64,000 bases of DNA from Eurosta solidaginis (lineage: Eukaryota; Arthropoda; Insecta; Diptera; Tephritidae): NCBI RefSeq assembly GCF_040869045.1, contig NC_090319.1, positions 283,623,693 through 283,687,692 on the forward strand. Direction: 5' to 3'. Made by a program: the position numbers and the translations under genes. Below the pieces are notes generated by a model. It searched no databases and was not told the DNA's origin. It worked only from the letters and a program-made list of their open reading frames with translations. Shown piece after piece: positions 54,542 to 64,000 of this stretch (the first letter of the stretch is position 1; the number at the start of each line of letters is the position of its first letter).

Positions 54542-54777
54542 TACACGCAGACCACAAAAAACCTGAAACTTTGCATCCTCACACAAAGTACCTACCCGTT
54601 TTTTATTTTATATTTATCTTAAAAATCTTTAAGGTATGTAGATCTGTTCACTATATATTTCTTATCTTATACATCCGATTATTCGGAGATTACGAACGGG
54701 ATAAGATTATTGTTCAGCCCCATTTATGAAAGGTATGAAGTCTTCGGCACAGCCGAAGACAGTCCCGTTCTTACTTG
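54542..54777 (+). repeat. HINE-C 3' module A, second part with terminus
   Basis: Continues module A after the copia insertion: TACACGCAGACCACAAAAAA, then TTATACATCCGATTATTCGG, a subterminal repeat (TTTATGAAAGGTATG, one mismatch to the 5' end), a hairpin at 54740-54760 (GTCTTCGGC/GCCGAAGAC) and CTTACTTG at 54770-54777. Confidence 0.85.
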
Positions 54778-55727
54778 TTTATTTTATATTTATCTTAAAA
54801 ATCGTTTAGATATGTTCAAATTTCACCAAATGCTTACGTGTATAGCATATATTGTTGTCTGAGAAAATCATAGATACCGGTGGTATATATAGTATATATC
54901 CCGTACAACCGATTGTTCAGATAAGAAACTTTGCGCAATTTCTTCCCCATTTTAACAGTTATAAGCTTCAAATTTCACCGATTGCTTACGTATATAATAT
55001 GTATTGTTGTGTCAAAAAATCATAGAGATCGGTGATATATATAATATATATATGATGGTATATATAGTATATATATATAGTATATATATATTTTTTTTAC
55101 GATTTCGGCCCCATTTTAACAGCTAGAAGCTTCAAATTTCACCAACTGCTTACGTGTATAGCATATATTGATGTCTGAAAAAATCATTGAGATCGGTGGT
55201 ACACATAGTATATATCTCATACAACCGATTGTTCAGATAAGAAACTTTGCACAATTTCTGCCCCGTTTTAACAGTTAGAAGCTTCAAATTTCACAAAATG
55301 CTTACGTATATAGCATATATTGTTGTCTGAAAAAATCATAGAGATCGGTCGTATATATATTATATACTTCATATAAACTGTCATTTTGACCCCTTTTTTA
55401 CGGCTAGAATCTTCAAAATTCATCAAATTTCATCAAATAGTTACGTTTTCGTCATATATTTTTGAAATACGTGATTCGTAGTCATAGTTTTTACACGCAG
55501 ACCACAAAAAACCTGAAACTTTGCATCCTCACACAAAGTACCTACCCGTTTTTTATTTTATATTTATCTTAAAAATCTTTAAGGTATGTAGATCTGTTCA
55601 CTATATATTTCTTATCTTATACATCCGATTATTCGGAGATTACGAACGGGATAAGATTATTGTTCAGCCCCATTCATGAAAGGTATGAAGTCTTCGGCAC
55701 AGCCGAAGACAGTCCCGTTCTTACTTG
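54778..55727 (+). repeat. HINE-C 3' module B with terminus
   Basis: 950 bp, a near duplicate of module A without the copia insertion. It ends with TTCATGAAAGGTAT (perfect inverted match to the 5' ATACCTTTCATGAA), a hairpin at 55690-55710 and CTTACTTG at 55720-55727. This is the right end of the array. Confidence 0.85.
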
Positions 55728-55785
55728 TTTTATTTTATTTTAATTTATTTTATTTGATTTATCTTATTTTATTTGTTTTATATAA
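55728..55785. repeat. TTTTA low-complexity tract, right side
   Basis: TTTTATTTTATTTTAATTTA and similar follow the array directly. It resembles the tract at 33.9-34.36 kb. Confidence 0.8.
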
Positions 55786-55979
55786 AATTTTCTCCTTTTA
55801 AGGCTTACATTAAATATCGGTTATAAAGAGCAAGATACTTAGTGCTATTTAATTCTATTAACTAGTTACATTGGTTTGGTTATACAGCTGTTGGTAAGAT
55901 TTTCTATAAATAATTACATACATATCATCGTAGATTAGTGTATGCTTAAGAATTCACTAACTATATAGCTTGTCGATAA

Positions 55980-56815
55980 AATAACAGCATTCTGTATCGC
56001 TCATCGCTTTTCGGTGGGTTGAAGTTTCTCAAGGCTACAGTTTAGTTATTTTGGGATAACTCCAGTTTAGGGTATTATTATGGGAATTATGTCGACCTTG
56101 TGCAGCTTCCACATATCCTTAATTTCTTGTGCCAGATTTGATATTTTCTGAGCTTACCACAAAGCGCTCCTGTAGGTTTTGTGTGTTTGGAACACATATG
56201 TCTATTACGTAAGCCTGATTCTACTACTTATTTACGATCGTTATATCAGGTCGGTTATGTGTCATGGTACGATCTGTTAGAATAGACCGGTCCCAATAAA
56301 TTTTGAAGGCGCTGTTTTCTAGCGTTGCCTGTGGGGTATATGTGTAGTATGAGCATTCCGCTGTAATTAGATCATAACACAGAGCTAGTATTTGATGTAC
56401 GATCTTTGCTACCTGGTTATGTCTTGTTAAATATTCGGTAGCCGCCAATGTAACACATGCACCGGTTATGTAGTTAATTGTTTCGGGATGTCTTTGGCAT
56501 CGTCTACAATTACGATTTTCAATAGGAGTTCGCATTACATATTTCCAGTGGTTCCTTGTTGCAATAACCTGGTTTTGGATGGCCAGCATGAACCCCTGGG
56601 TTTCAGCGTAGTTACCAGAGTAAATTAATCACTCATTGGATGCTGATTTGTCCACTTCTGTATGCTCCAGAGCGTATGCGTGTCTTCCATGAATAGCTTT
56701 CATTTTCCACTCTTGTATCAGCGACTGTATGTGCTCTCGATCGGAGGGGAGCTCGTGCGTCGTAACATGATGTAGGTTTAGTAGGGAATACTTTAAATCT
56801 GCTTTGCACATCGTT
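55980..56815 (-). pseudogene. LINE relic with restriction-enzyme-like endonuclease (R2/R4/Dong-like)
   Basis: The minus frame (56811-56629, one stop, then 56589-56224) reads HAYALEHTEVDKSASNE, then LAIQNQVIATRNHWKYVM. A CCHC-type cluster follows (CRRCQRHPETINYITGAC), then TRHNQVAKIVHQ, KIYWDRSILTDRTM and NRPDITIV. After two stops it continues AYVIDICVPNTQNLQERF and so on to about 55980. A CCHC motif, then RHN..K, then PD...(I)D is the signature of the C-terminal endonuclease of early-branching non-LTR elements such as R2, R4 and Dong. RT is absent upstream. At least three stops make it dead. The exact clade is not decided. Confidence 0.6.
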
Positions 56816-56854
56816 TCTAAGAGGGGTTGTGTTGGTTTTGGAAGTAACAGAAAT

Positions 56855-57010
56855 GGAAAGGAAAGGATAGGAAAGGAAAGGAAAGGAAGGGAAAAGAAAA
56901 TAAAAGAAAATAAAAGAAAAGAAAGGAAAAGAAAAGAAAAGAAGAGAAAAGAAACGAAAATAAAATAAAATAAAAGAAAATATAAATAGTAAAAATAAAA
57001 ATTAGAGGGA
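56855..57010. repeat. Purine tract (GGAAA)n / (AAAGA)n / (AAATA)n
   Basis: About 155 bp of almost pure A/G on the plus strand in pentanucleotide units, grading into AAATA units on the right. Confidence 0.9.
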
Positions 57011-57055
57011 GAATAAATAAGAATAAAGCAACCGAAAGTGATACATGAAATATAA

Positions 57056-57217
57056 TCCTATCTCGGCTGTCGTTTCGAAAACGCCCTGTCTCAGAAAACT
57101 TTTGAGTAACGTCTAATTTCAGAATGCCTGATTCAGAATTAGCTTCGTAAACTGAGCGGGGGCATTCTTAAACCGAGTTCCGAGATGGGCGTTTTTGAAA
57201 CAGTAGCCGAGATAGGG
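57056..57217. mobile_element. 162-bp MITE with ~30-bp terminal inverted repeats
   Basis: The left end CCTATCTCGGCT..GTTTCGAAAACGCCC and the right end GGGCGTTTTTGAAACAGTAGCCGAGATAGG are inverted repeats with about four differences over 30 bp. The short interior is noncoding. No clear target duplication was seen, so the superfamily is unknown. Only one copy is in the window. Confidence 0.7.
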
Positions 57218-57639
57218 TGATATTCCACTCGGCAGTTGAAATATAAAACTATAAATTGGAAAGTAACGAATTTATTTGTGAGAATAATCTAAAAATTAAA
57301 TTAGTAAATATAAGGAATTAGTATATATAAGAGTAATTTTTCTGGTTTTAAATTACATGTCTCGAAGTGCACTGACCTTCCATCAGATCCTTCTCGGATA
57401 CTTCTTCATTTACAAAATGATCGTGACGAGGATATGAACTACATGGGTAAACAAGTGAATAGAGGTAAAAGTATAAAATTCCAGTATTAGAAAACCAAAC
57501 GCTCATTCACACGCATAAAAGCATCAGATGTAATGTAAGTGCATGGGATGAAATCGCAGCTTCGGAGAACGATTTGGTGAAGGATCGGCGGATTCCGGAA
57601 CATGTAATCCAAACATTGCTACTTTTAAATGTGGTTTGA
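57218..57639. other. Unannotated spacer
   Basis: AT-rich. A stretch near 57540-57620 (GGAGAACGATTTGGTGAAGG) is GC-richer and may be a LINE fragment, but no frame supports it. Confidence 0.4.
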
Positions 57640-58017
57640 TGTTATTTGTAAAATGGGTGTGACACCTACCATATTAAGTAGAAGAAAACGAAAAAGTTTT
57701 GCAAGGCGAAATCAAAAGCCCTTGGAATCATGGCAGGAATACCGTGGTATTACATGTATAAATAAATTAGCGGTACCCAACCGATGATGTTCTTGGTCAC
57801 CCTGGCCCACCTTTTGGTCGATATCTCGAAAACGCCTTCACATATAGAACTAAGGGCCACTCCCTTTTAAGACCCTCATTAATACCTTTAATTTGATACC
57901 CGTAACGTAAAAACAAATTATAGATTCACCCCTGGTCCACCTTTATGGCGATATCTCGAAAAAGCGTCCACCTACATATAGAACTAAGGCCAACTCCCTT
58001 TTAAAATAGTCATTATC
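57640..58017 (+). mobile_element. HINE-A fragment (A3)
   Basis: Matches the central part of HINE-A: GTGACACCTACCATATTAAG, then GGCGAAATC..AAGCCCTTGGAATC, AAATTAGCGGTACCCAAC and almost two 130-bp units (GGCCCACCTTTTGGTCGATA and GGTCCACCTTTATGGCGATA). Both element ends are absent. Confidence 0.75.
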
Positions 58018-59073
58018 TGTTCGAGAAGAGCTTCAATAGATTGTTTTTAACAATCGATGTCGACGAATTATCCGTTTGTTAGCGATAGCCACAAGAACAA
58101 TAAATTCATAAATATTTAATAACTTTTACTGCACGCGTGAAATAGATATGTAAATTTGTATGTGAATAACGCTAAAATTTGCATCATTACAATTGCTTAT
58201 AATAAAAAAATGTTCTTTCCAAATTATAATCCTAATATAAAATCAGCATATCGCTATTATCTCCACTAAACAAGGCAACCAATAAATCAATGCACCAATA
58301 AATTTGTTGTAAAATAATAATTGCTTTTTATAGGTAATAAATATGTAAAACAATTTATAAGCGACCATATCCTTAGCATAATTGAGTGTTTATATAACAA
58401 AATATTTCGGGATTAAAAGGCAGGCGGAGTAACGATTAAAATAATTGCCTATGCCGACTAAAGATTCAAATATACATATGCCTTGATCAGACGTTACATC
58501 GTATATATTACAACAATAACATTTAAAATTGAGTATTATGCGATAATATACTCATAGTAATAATATACATACAAAACATTACCAAATAAAATACATAATT
58601 TGACGATGTTATAAATTAAATTAATTCGTTTAATTGCCAATGGAAAATATGGTTTATATAAGAATGGATTAAGCGATGACCAATAAATGTGTGCATAAAC
58701 GTTTGTAGAAGTATAGCGCTTTGGTTCATAATTCTCGTATTTTTATAGAAAGTTTGCACATACGAAAATATTATTTGGGCCATTGTGCCATGCAACAGCA
58801 CAACAACACAGTTTATAAGCTCTATATCGTAATGAGTACTTATGTATGCATGTGCGAGTGTTTGCTACAGTTTTTATACGCTTATTGGCGACCATGAAAA
58901 CTGCTTAATCGCCAAAAATGTATCCCAATATTAAAGATATAATAATGCTAAATAAAAAGTATGCAGTAAATGAAAATCATAACTTTTGAGGGATGCGCGA
59001 AAGGAAAGCAGATTTACTTATTTATAGCGTCATGAATCAAATTTGACTTAATGGGTGGTAGTCCTTTAACAAA
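58018..59073. other. Unannotated AT-rich spacer
   Basis: No gene, repeat or TIR was recognised. The 61-aa minus frame at 58616-58801 has no known domain. Confidence 0.5.
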
Positions 59074-59139
59074 TCTAATATATAAAATTCTTCTGCCACG
59101 GTTTTAGAGGCTGAACTCCTCCGAAACGGCTGAACCGAT

Positions 59140-60335
59140 TCTCATGAAATTTTGTGAGCATATTGGGTAGGTCTGAGAATCGGCCAACGTCTACCTTTTT
59201 TTCGCTTCGTGCCTAGGGTATTGAGATCAAAACGTGAACCCGGGTACCCCTAGAATGTGTTTATACAATATGGATATCAAATGAAAGCTGTTGATGAGTG
59301 CTATAGTACAGGATACTTTTCATACAACTGGGAGGCTAGGGTCTCGAGATATAGCCCAAAACGTGGACCCGGGTACCCCTAGAATGTGTTTATACAATAT
59401 GGATATCAAATGAAAGCTGTTGATGAGTGCTATATTACAGGATAAGTTTCATACAACTGGAAGGCTAGGGTCTCGAGATATAGGTCAAAACGTGGACCCG
59501 GGTACCCCTAGAATGTGTTTATACAATATGGATATAAAATGAAAGCTGTTGATGAGTGCTATAGTACAGGATACTTTTCATACAACTGGGAAGCTAGGGT
59601 CTCGAGATATAGCCCAAAACGTGGACCCGGGTACAACTAGAATGTGTTTATACAATATGGATATCAAATGAAAGCTGTTGATGAGTGCTATAGTACAGGA
59701 TAATTTTCATACAACTGGGAGGCTAGGGTCTCGAGATATAGCCCAAAACGTGGACCCGGGTACCCCTAGAATGTGTTTATACCATATGGATATCAAATGA
59801 AAGCTGTTGATGAGTGCTATAGTACAGGATAATTTTTATACCCCTGGGTGACTAGGGTCTGGAGATATAGGCCAAACGTGGGCCCGTGAACGCCCAGACA
59901 ATTTTTTTACATTGTGGGTATCAAATTGAAGCTGTTGATGTATGCTTTAGTACAGGGTAGTATTCATACCTATTGGTGACTAGAGTCTCGAGATATAGGC
60001 CACAACGTGGATCAGGGTAACACCTGGGTCTGTTTTTACATTATGGGTATCAAATTGAAGCTTTTGATGTGCGCTTTAGTACAGAGTAAGTTTTTTGCCA
60101 CTGGGAGGCTAGGGTCTCGAAATGTAGGCCAAAACGTGGACCCGGATACACCTAGAATGTGTTTTTACATTATGGGTATCAAATTGAAGCTGTTGATGTA
60201 TGCTTTAGTACAGAGTAAGTTTTACACCGCTGGGTGACTACGGTCTCGAGATATAGGCCAAAACATGGACCCGGACACCCCTAAAATGTGTGTGTATTAT
60301 GGATATCAAATGAAAGCTGTTGCTGAGAGCTCTAA
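59140..60335 (+). repeat. 129-bp tandem array, about 9 copies, inside the Helitron
   Basis: The marker GTGTTTATACAATATGGATA recurs at 59257, 59386, 59515, 59644 and 59773 (129-bp steps), then with more divergence near 59901, 60030, 60158 and 60285. The first five units are closely similar; the last four are older variants with ATTGTGGGTA or ATTATGGGTA. Units include ACGTGGACCCGGGTACCCCT and GGTCTCGAGATATAG. Confidence 0.9.
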
Positions 60336-60529
60336 ATTTCATTGTGATATTCGATTTAGTCGCATCAACCTGGCAAAACTGATAAATATGCATGCGAAGC
60401 CGAAATAAAGACAAGAATTAATAATACCCACATACCTATTTACATACGTCCTATTCAATTTGCTGGAAATTTCATTAATAAATTTGCCTATATTAGTATT
60501 TACGATGCTTTTTTCCGGGAAGTATAACA

Positions 60530-60625
60530 GAGACGGACTGGGACTAGGTTTAGGACTAGGACTGGGACTGAGACTCGAGGTGGGACTGGGGCTGAGACTC
60601 AGAATGGGACTGGAAGAAAATACAT
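60530..60625 (+). repeat. GGGACT(G/A) minisatellite inside the Helitron
   Basis: Tandem 6-bp steps such as GGACTGGGACTAGG and GGACTGGGACTGAGACT, grading into purine-rich DNA to about 60800. Confidence 0.85.
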
Positions 60626-60881
60626 ACCACCCGCTGGGACTGGCAATAAGAGATGAAGAAGAAGGAGAAAAACTTGAGAGAAGAGAAAAGAGAGGAGTAG
60701 ACTGAAAAAGAGATAGAATTAGACGAAGATGGAGGTGAAGCGAAAAACGCGGAGGGAGGAGTGAATAAAAAGGTTAGGAAAAAGTTTAGAGGGGTAGGGC
60801 AGAGTTAGACGGAAAACGCTTATTAAAATGTATGCAGATAGGCCAAATTTAGGGCAGAACAACGTCTGCCGGGTGTGCTAG

Positions 60882-61523
60882 TAATATTATAAATGCCAGT
60901 ACGCAAAATTACTATATTTGAATATTACGATAAAACCTTGACAGCTACAGATGTTTCAGTTTTTCAAAATTAGATAATTTTCTTGATATTTTATTGCTCA
61001 CATCCCATTACCGACATTGACTTTTCTCGTAACTGGACACAGACTGGCAAGGCCTCCGAGGAAAGAACATTTTCCGAATATTGAAAAGTGAGTACAAAAT
61101 TCAAGTGTGGCATACTGAGAGTTATAATTCTGACACAAACAGCGGAAAAGCTCATTGCATTCGAAATTAGTTCGAAACTGCTTCAGAAAAAGAGGTCTGA
61201 ACATAAAGATGAGATTAAGGGTAATAGTGAGAGTTACACTTGGTTATGAAGTGGAGCGGGAAGAATAAAAGAAAACGTGTGAAGATTAACTGAAACCGAT
61301 TAAGGTATACTAGAAAAAGCGTATGGGAGAAATAATAAGAACGGGAGAAAAAGGTTAGATAGAGGATAGGCAGGTAGGAAGATAGAGAGTGTCAGAACAA
61401 TGTTTATCGTGTTCGAAAAACGTTTACTGTTTTGGAATAAGGTACCGATAAATACCAAATTTCTTTTCTTCGATTACGTAACCGATAAGCTCTGATTTTT
61501 TGAAACATCAATGCTGTAAAATC
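60882..61523. other. Unannotated spacer
   Basis: AT-rich, purine-rich in 61200-61400. No gene was recognised. Confidence 0.5.
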
Positions 61524-64000
61524 TCTTACTTACTTACTTAATTGGCGCTTAACCGTCTAAACGGTTATGGCCGTCCAACAAGGCGCGCCAGTCGCTCCTT
61601 CGCTCCGCCAACCGGCGCCAATTGGTCACACCAAGGGAGTTTAAATCGTTTTCCACCTGGTCCTTCCAACGGAGTGGGGGCCGCCCTTTACCCCTGCTTC
61701 CATAGGCGGGTTCCGATAGAAACACTTTCTTGGCCGGAGCATCATCTTTCATTCGCATAACATGGCCTAGCCAGCGCAGCCGCTGCGTTTTAATTCGCTG
61801 GACTATGTTGATGTCTGCGTATAGCTCGTACAGCTCATCATTAAATCTTCTTCGGTACTCGCCATCGCCAACGCGTAGAGGTCCATAAATCTTTCGAAGA
61901 ACTTTTCTCTCGAACACTCCCAAAGCCCCTTCATCTGCTGTTGTCATGGTCCATGCTTCTGCCCCATATAGCAGGACGGGTACGATAAGTGACTTGTAGA
62001 GTTTTCGTTCGCCGAGAGAGGACTTTACTTTTCAATTGCCTACCTAGTCCAAAGTAGCATTTATTGGCAAGATTGATTCTTCGCTGGATTTCAGTGCTGA
62101 TGTTGTTGCTAATGTTGATGCTGGTTCCCAAATAAACGAAGTCTTTTACTATTTCGAAATTATGGCTGCCAACAGTAGCGTGGTTGCCAAGGCGCATATG
62201 CGCTGACTCTTTGCTCGATGACAGCAGGTACTTCGTTTTGTCCTCATTCACCATCAAACCCATCTTTACCGCTTCTTTTTCCAGCTTGGAGTAAGCAGAA
62301 CTAACAGCGCGGGTGTTTAGGCCGATGATATCAATGTCATCAGCATATGCCAGTAATTGCACGCTTTTATAGTATATTGTTCCAGTGCGGTTAAGTTCTG
62401 CAGCTAGTATAATTTTCTCCAGCATCAAATTAAAGAAATCGCACGATAGGGGGTCACCCTGTCTGAAACCTCGTTTAGTTTCGAACGGCTCGGAAAGGTC
62501 CTTCCCAATTCTGACTGAACTGATGGTGTTGCTCAACGTCATTTTGCACAGCCGTATAAGTTTTGCGGGGAAACCAAATTCAGACATAGCGGCATATAGG
62601 CAGCTCCTTTTCGTGCTGTCGAAGGCGGCTTTAAAGTCGACGAAGAGGTGGTGTGTGTCGATTCTCTTTTCACGGGTTTTTTCCAAGATTTGGCGCATTG
62701 TGAAAATCTGGTCGATGGTAGATTTACCAGGTCTGAAGCCGCAGTGATAAGGTCCAATCAGCCGCTTCACGGTGGGCTTCAATCTTTCGCACAATACACT
62801 TGAAAGGACCTTATATGCGATATTAAGAAGGCTGATTCCACGATAGTTGGTGCATTTTGCAGTATCCCCCTTCTTGTGGACTGGGCAAAGAACACTTAGA
62901 TTCCAACCGTCGGGCATGCTTTCGTCCGCCCATATTTTGCTAAGAAGCTGCTGCATGCGCCTTACCAACTCCTCGCCGCCGAACTTGAATAGCTCCGCAG
63001 GAAATCCATCAGCGCCCACGGCCTTGTTGTTTTTCAATCTGGTTATTGCTATTCTAACTTCGTCATAATCGGGCGGGGGGACATATATTCCATCATCATC
63101 GATTGCGGGATCGGGTTCTTCATCTCTGCGCGGTGAATTGCTGCCTCCATTTAGGAGAGCAGAGAAGTGTTCCCTCCATAATCTAAGCACTCTCTGGACA
63201 TCAGTTACAATGTCGCCGTTTTCATTCCTACAGGAGTTTGCCCCGGTCTTAAAACCTTCCGTCTGTCGCCGTATTTTTTGGTAGAATTTTCGGGCGTTAT
63301 TCCTGGTGGCTAGCAGCTCAAGCTCCTCGCACTCACGCCTTTCTGCTTCTGCTTTTTTCTTCCTGAAAAGGCGTCTCGCTTCCCTTTTCAACTCACGATA
63401 GCGTTCACACACTCCTCTTGTCGCGCTCGCTTTTAACGTAGCCCTGTAGGCAGCGTCCTTTGTTTCGGTTGCAACGCGGCATTCTTCATCATACCAGTTG
63501 TTTTTTCGTGGCCGCCGGTAACCAATTTTTTCCTCGGCGGCAGTATGAAGTGCTTTGGAGATATGCTCCCACTGCTCCTGTATTCCTTCAGGATGAGTTG
63601 TGCCCTCAGAGAGCAGGTGTGAGAGTCGAGTTGCGAAATCATTGGCAGTCTGTTGTGATTGAAGCTTTTCGACGTCTAGCTTTCCTTGTGTTTTTTGTTC
63701 CTTGTTTTTAGCCGCGTTGAGGCGGGTGTGTATTTTGGCTGCAACGAGATAATGGTCCGAATCGATGTTAGGTCCTCGGATCGTTCGCACATCTAAAACA
63801 CTGGAGGCATGCCGTCCGTCTATCACAACGTGATCGATCTGATTGCGAGTATTTCGATCAGGAGACAGCCATGTAGCTTGATGTATCTTTTTATGCATGA
63901 ACCTCGTGCTTGATATGACCATGTTTCGAGCACCGGCAAAGTCAATCAGCCTCAGTCCGTTAGGAGAAGTTTCATTGTGTAGGCTGAACTTTCCGACTGT
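61524..64000 (-). mobile_element. RTE-like LINE, 3' 2.5 kb, truncated by window edge
   Basis: Minus strand: the end of an AP endonuclease, a full reverse transcriptase, and a C-terminal domain. The 3' end is CCATAACCGTTT... followed by AATTAAGTAAGTAAGTAAG, a (TAAG)n tail as in RTE-clade elements, with no poly(A). A fragment of the same family lies at 17447-17525. The 5' part is outside the window. Confidence 0.85.
61549..64000 (-). pseudogene. LINE ORF2: AP endonuclease and reverse transcriptase, one frameshift
   Basis: The frame is open from the edge (64000) to 61931. The endonuclease C-terminal part has NQIDHVVIDGR and GPNIDSDHYLVAAKIH. The RT has [54 protein letters not shown] (motif A), [19 protein letters not shown] (motif B) and LAYADDIDII (YADD at 62336-62347). 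The C-terminal part, from SLIVPVLLYGAEAWT through FERKVLRKIYG, RLRWLGHVMRM and WRRLAERRSDW, is in another frame (61947-61549 and slightly upstream). A single-base frameshift near 62015-62035 separates them. Motif order and the RWLGHVMRM block fit the RTE/BovB clade. Only this one lesion is visible, so the copy is young. Confidence 0.8.

Larger units (their letters stand above)
36533..55727 (+). mobile_element. Giant HINE-C tandem array (higher-order repeat), interrupted by copia
   Basis: Eight head-to-tail units each start with the HINE-C 5' end (TATACCTTTCATGAAAATG) and end in ...ACCTACCTATTTTT. Two tandem 3' modules follow, each ending in hairpin plus CTTACTTG. Each 5' unit is itself made of 151-bp subrepeats, so this is a true higher-order repeat. 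The monomer at 14619-16373 shows the ancestral layout. Unit lengths are 1435, 1276, 1428, 1428, 1406, 1428, 1420 and about 2937 bp. Units look well over 95 percent identical by eye. A copia element (50010-54536) interrupts the first 3' module. The eight recurring 61-aa frames are artefacts of the repetition. Confidence 0.85.
59074..60881 (+). mobile_element. Non-autonomous Helitron (canonical ends), 1.8 kb
   Basis: It starts TCTAATATATAAAATTC after an A and ends CTAG before a T, the Helitron insertion rule (between A and T). A 3' hairpin GGCAGA/TCTGCC (60853-60870) lies 7 nt before CTAG. The 5' block CTGAACTCCTCCGAAACGGC and the 3' block TCTGCCGGGTGTGCTAG resemble widespread insect Helitron families as I remember them. 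The middle holds nine 129-bp tandem repeats and a GGGACT minisatellite. It has no Rep/helicase gene. The 76-81-aa frames inside are repeat artefacts. Confidence 0.85.

Noticed and set aside
60007..60705. 76- and 81-aa frames inside the Helitron (including a GLGLGL repeat)
   Set aside because: They are translations of the 129-bp array and of the GGGACT minisatellite. No Rep or helicase motif is present.

Overview
The window looks like gene-poor, repeat-dense nuclear DNA of a higher fly (Diptera), most plausibly a tephritid fruit fly. This is inferred from the transposon families: DINE-1-like elements with GTCC/GTCT microsatellites, a copia element primed by the anticodon half of initiator tRNA-Met, and several repeats that I recall as common in tephritid genomes. 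I found no convincing host protein-coding gene, no rRNA and no intact tRNA. Most of the open frames are transposon proteins or chance frames inside satellites. Bases outside the repeats are AT-rich; the main exception is a GC-rich island at about 10.98-12.19 kb.

Layout. 0-3.8 kb: a DINE-1-like family (here HINE-A) with one inverted partial copy and one complete copy carrying eleven 130-bp tandem repeats. 4.5-6.3 kb: a composite region bounded by perfect 17-bp inverted repeats, with a 39-bp minisatellite, a small MITE-like element and LINE debris. 6.8-7.2 kb: a 400-bp retroposon (S1). 9.2-10.7 kb: a decayed DDE transposase that looks Transib/RAG1-like. 11-12.2 kb: GC-rich minisatellites. 14.1-16.8 kb: a HINE-B element carrying a nested HINE-C monomer. 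16.9-17.5 kb: S1 copies in fold-back arrangement plus an RTE-type LINE 3' end. 19.2-24.3 kb: a nearly full-length but frameshifted LINE (ORF1, endonuclease, RT, RNase H) with a 9-bp target duplication. 28.2-30 kb: a Gypsy relic. 33.9-34.4 kb: TTTTA/TTTAA low-complexity DNA.

34.6-55.7 kb is the most striking part. A second HINE-A copy runs end-to-end into a 19-kb array derived from HINE-C. The array has eight tandem units of about 1.4 kb (the last about 2.9 kb), each built from 151-bp subrepeats and each starting with the element's 5' end. Two tandem 3'-end modules follow. The first of them is split by a young Ty1/copia retrotransposon with LTRs that look identical and a 5-bp target duplication, but with two in-frame stop codons in gag-pol.

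56-64 kb: a relic of a LINE with a restriction-enzyme-like endonuclease, a 162-bp MITE, a HINE-A fragment, a canonical non-autonomous Helitron (TC...hairpin...CTAG), and a mostly intact RTE-like LINE that runs off the right edge.

How the parts relate: the three HINE families differ in sequence but share a plan: 12-14-bp subterminal inverted repeats, a GTCC/GTCT microsatellite near the 5' end, an internal region with tandem repeats in A and C, and a 3' hairpin exactly 17 nt from a common CTTACTTG end. This fits non-autonomous Helentrons (rolling-circle elements). The big array looks like one such element that expanded from the same ingredients.
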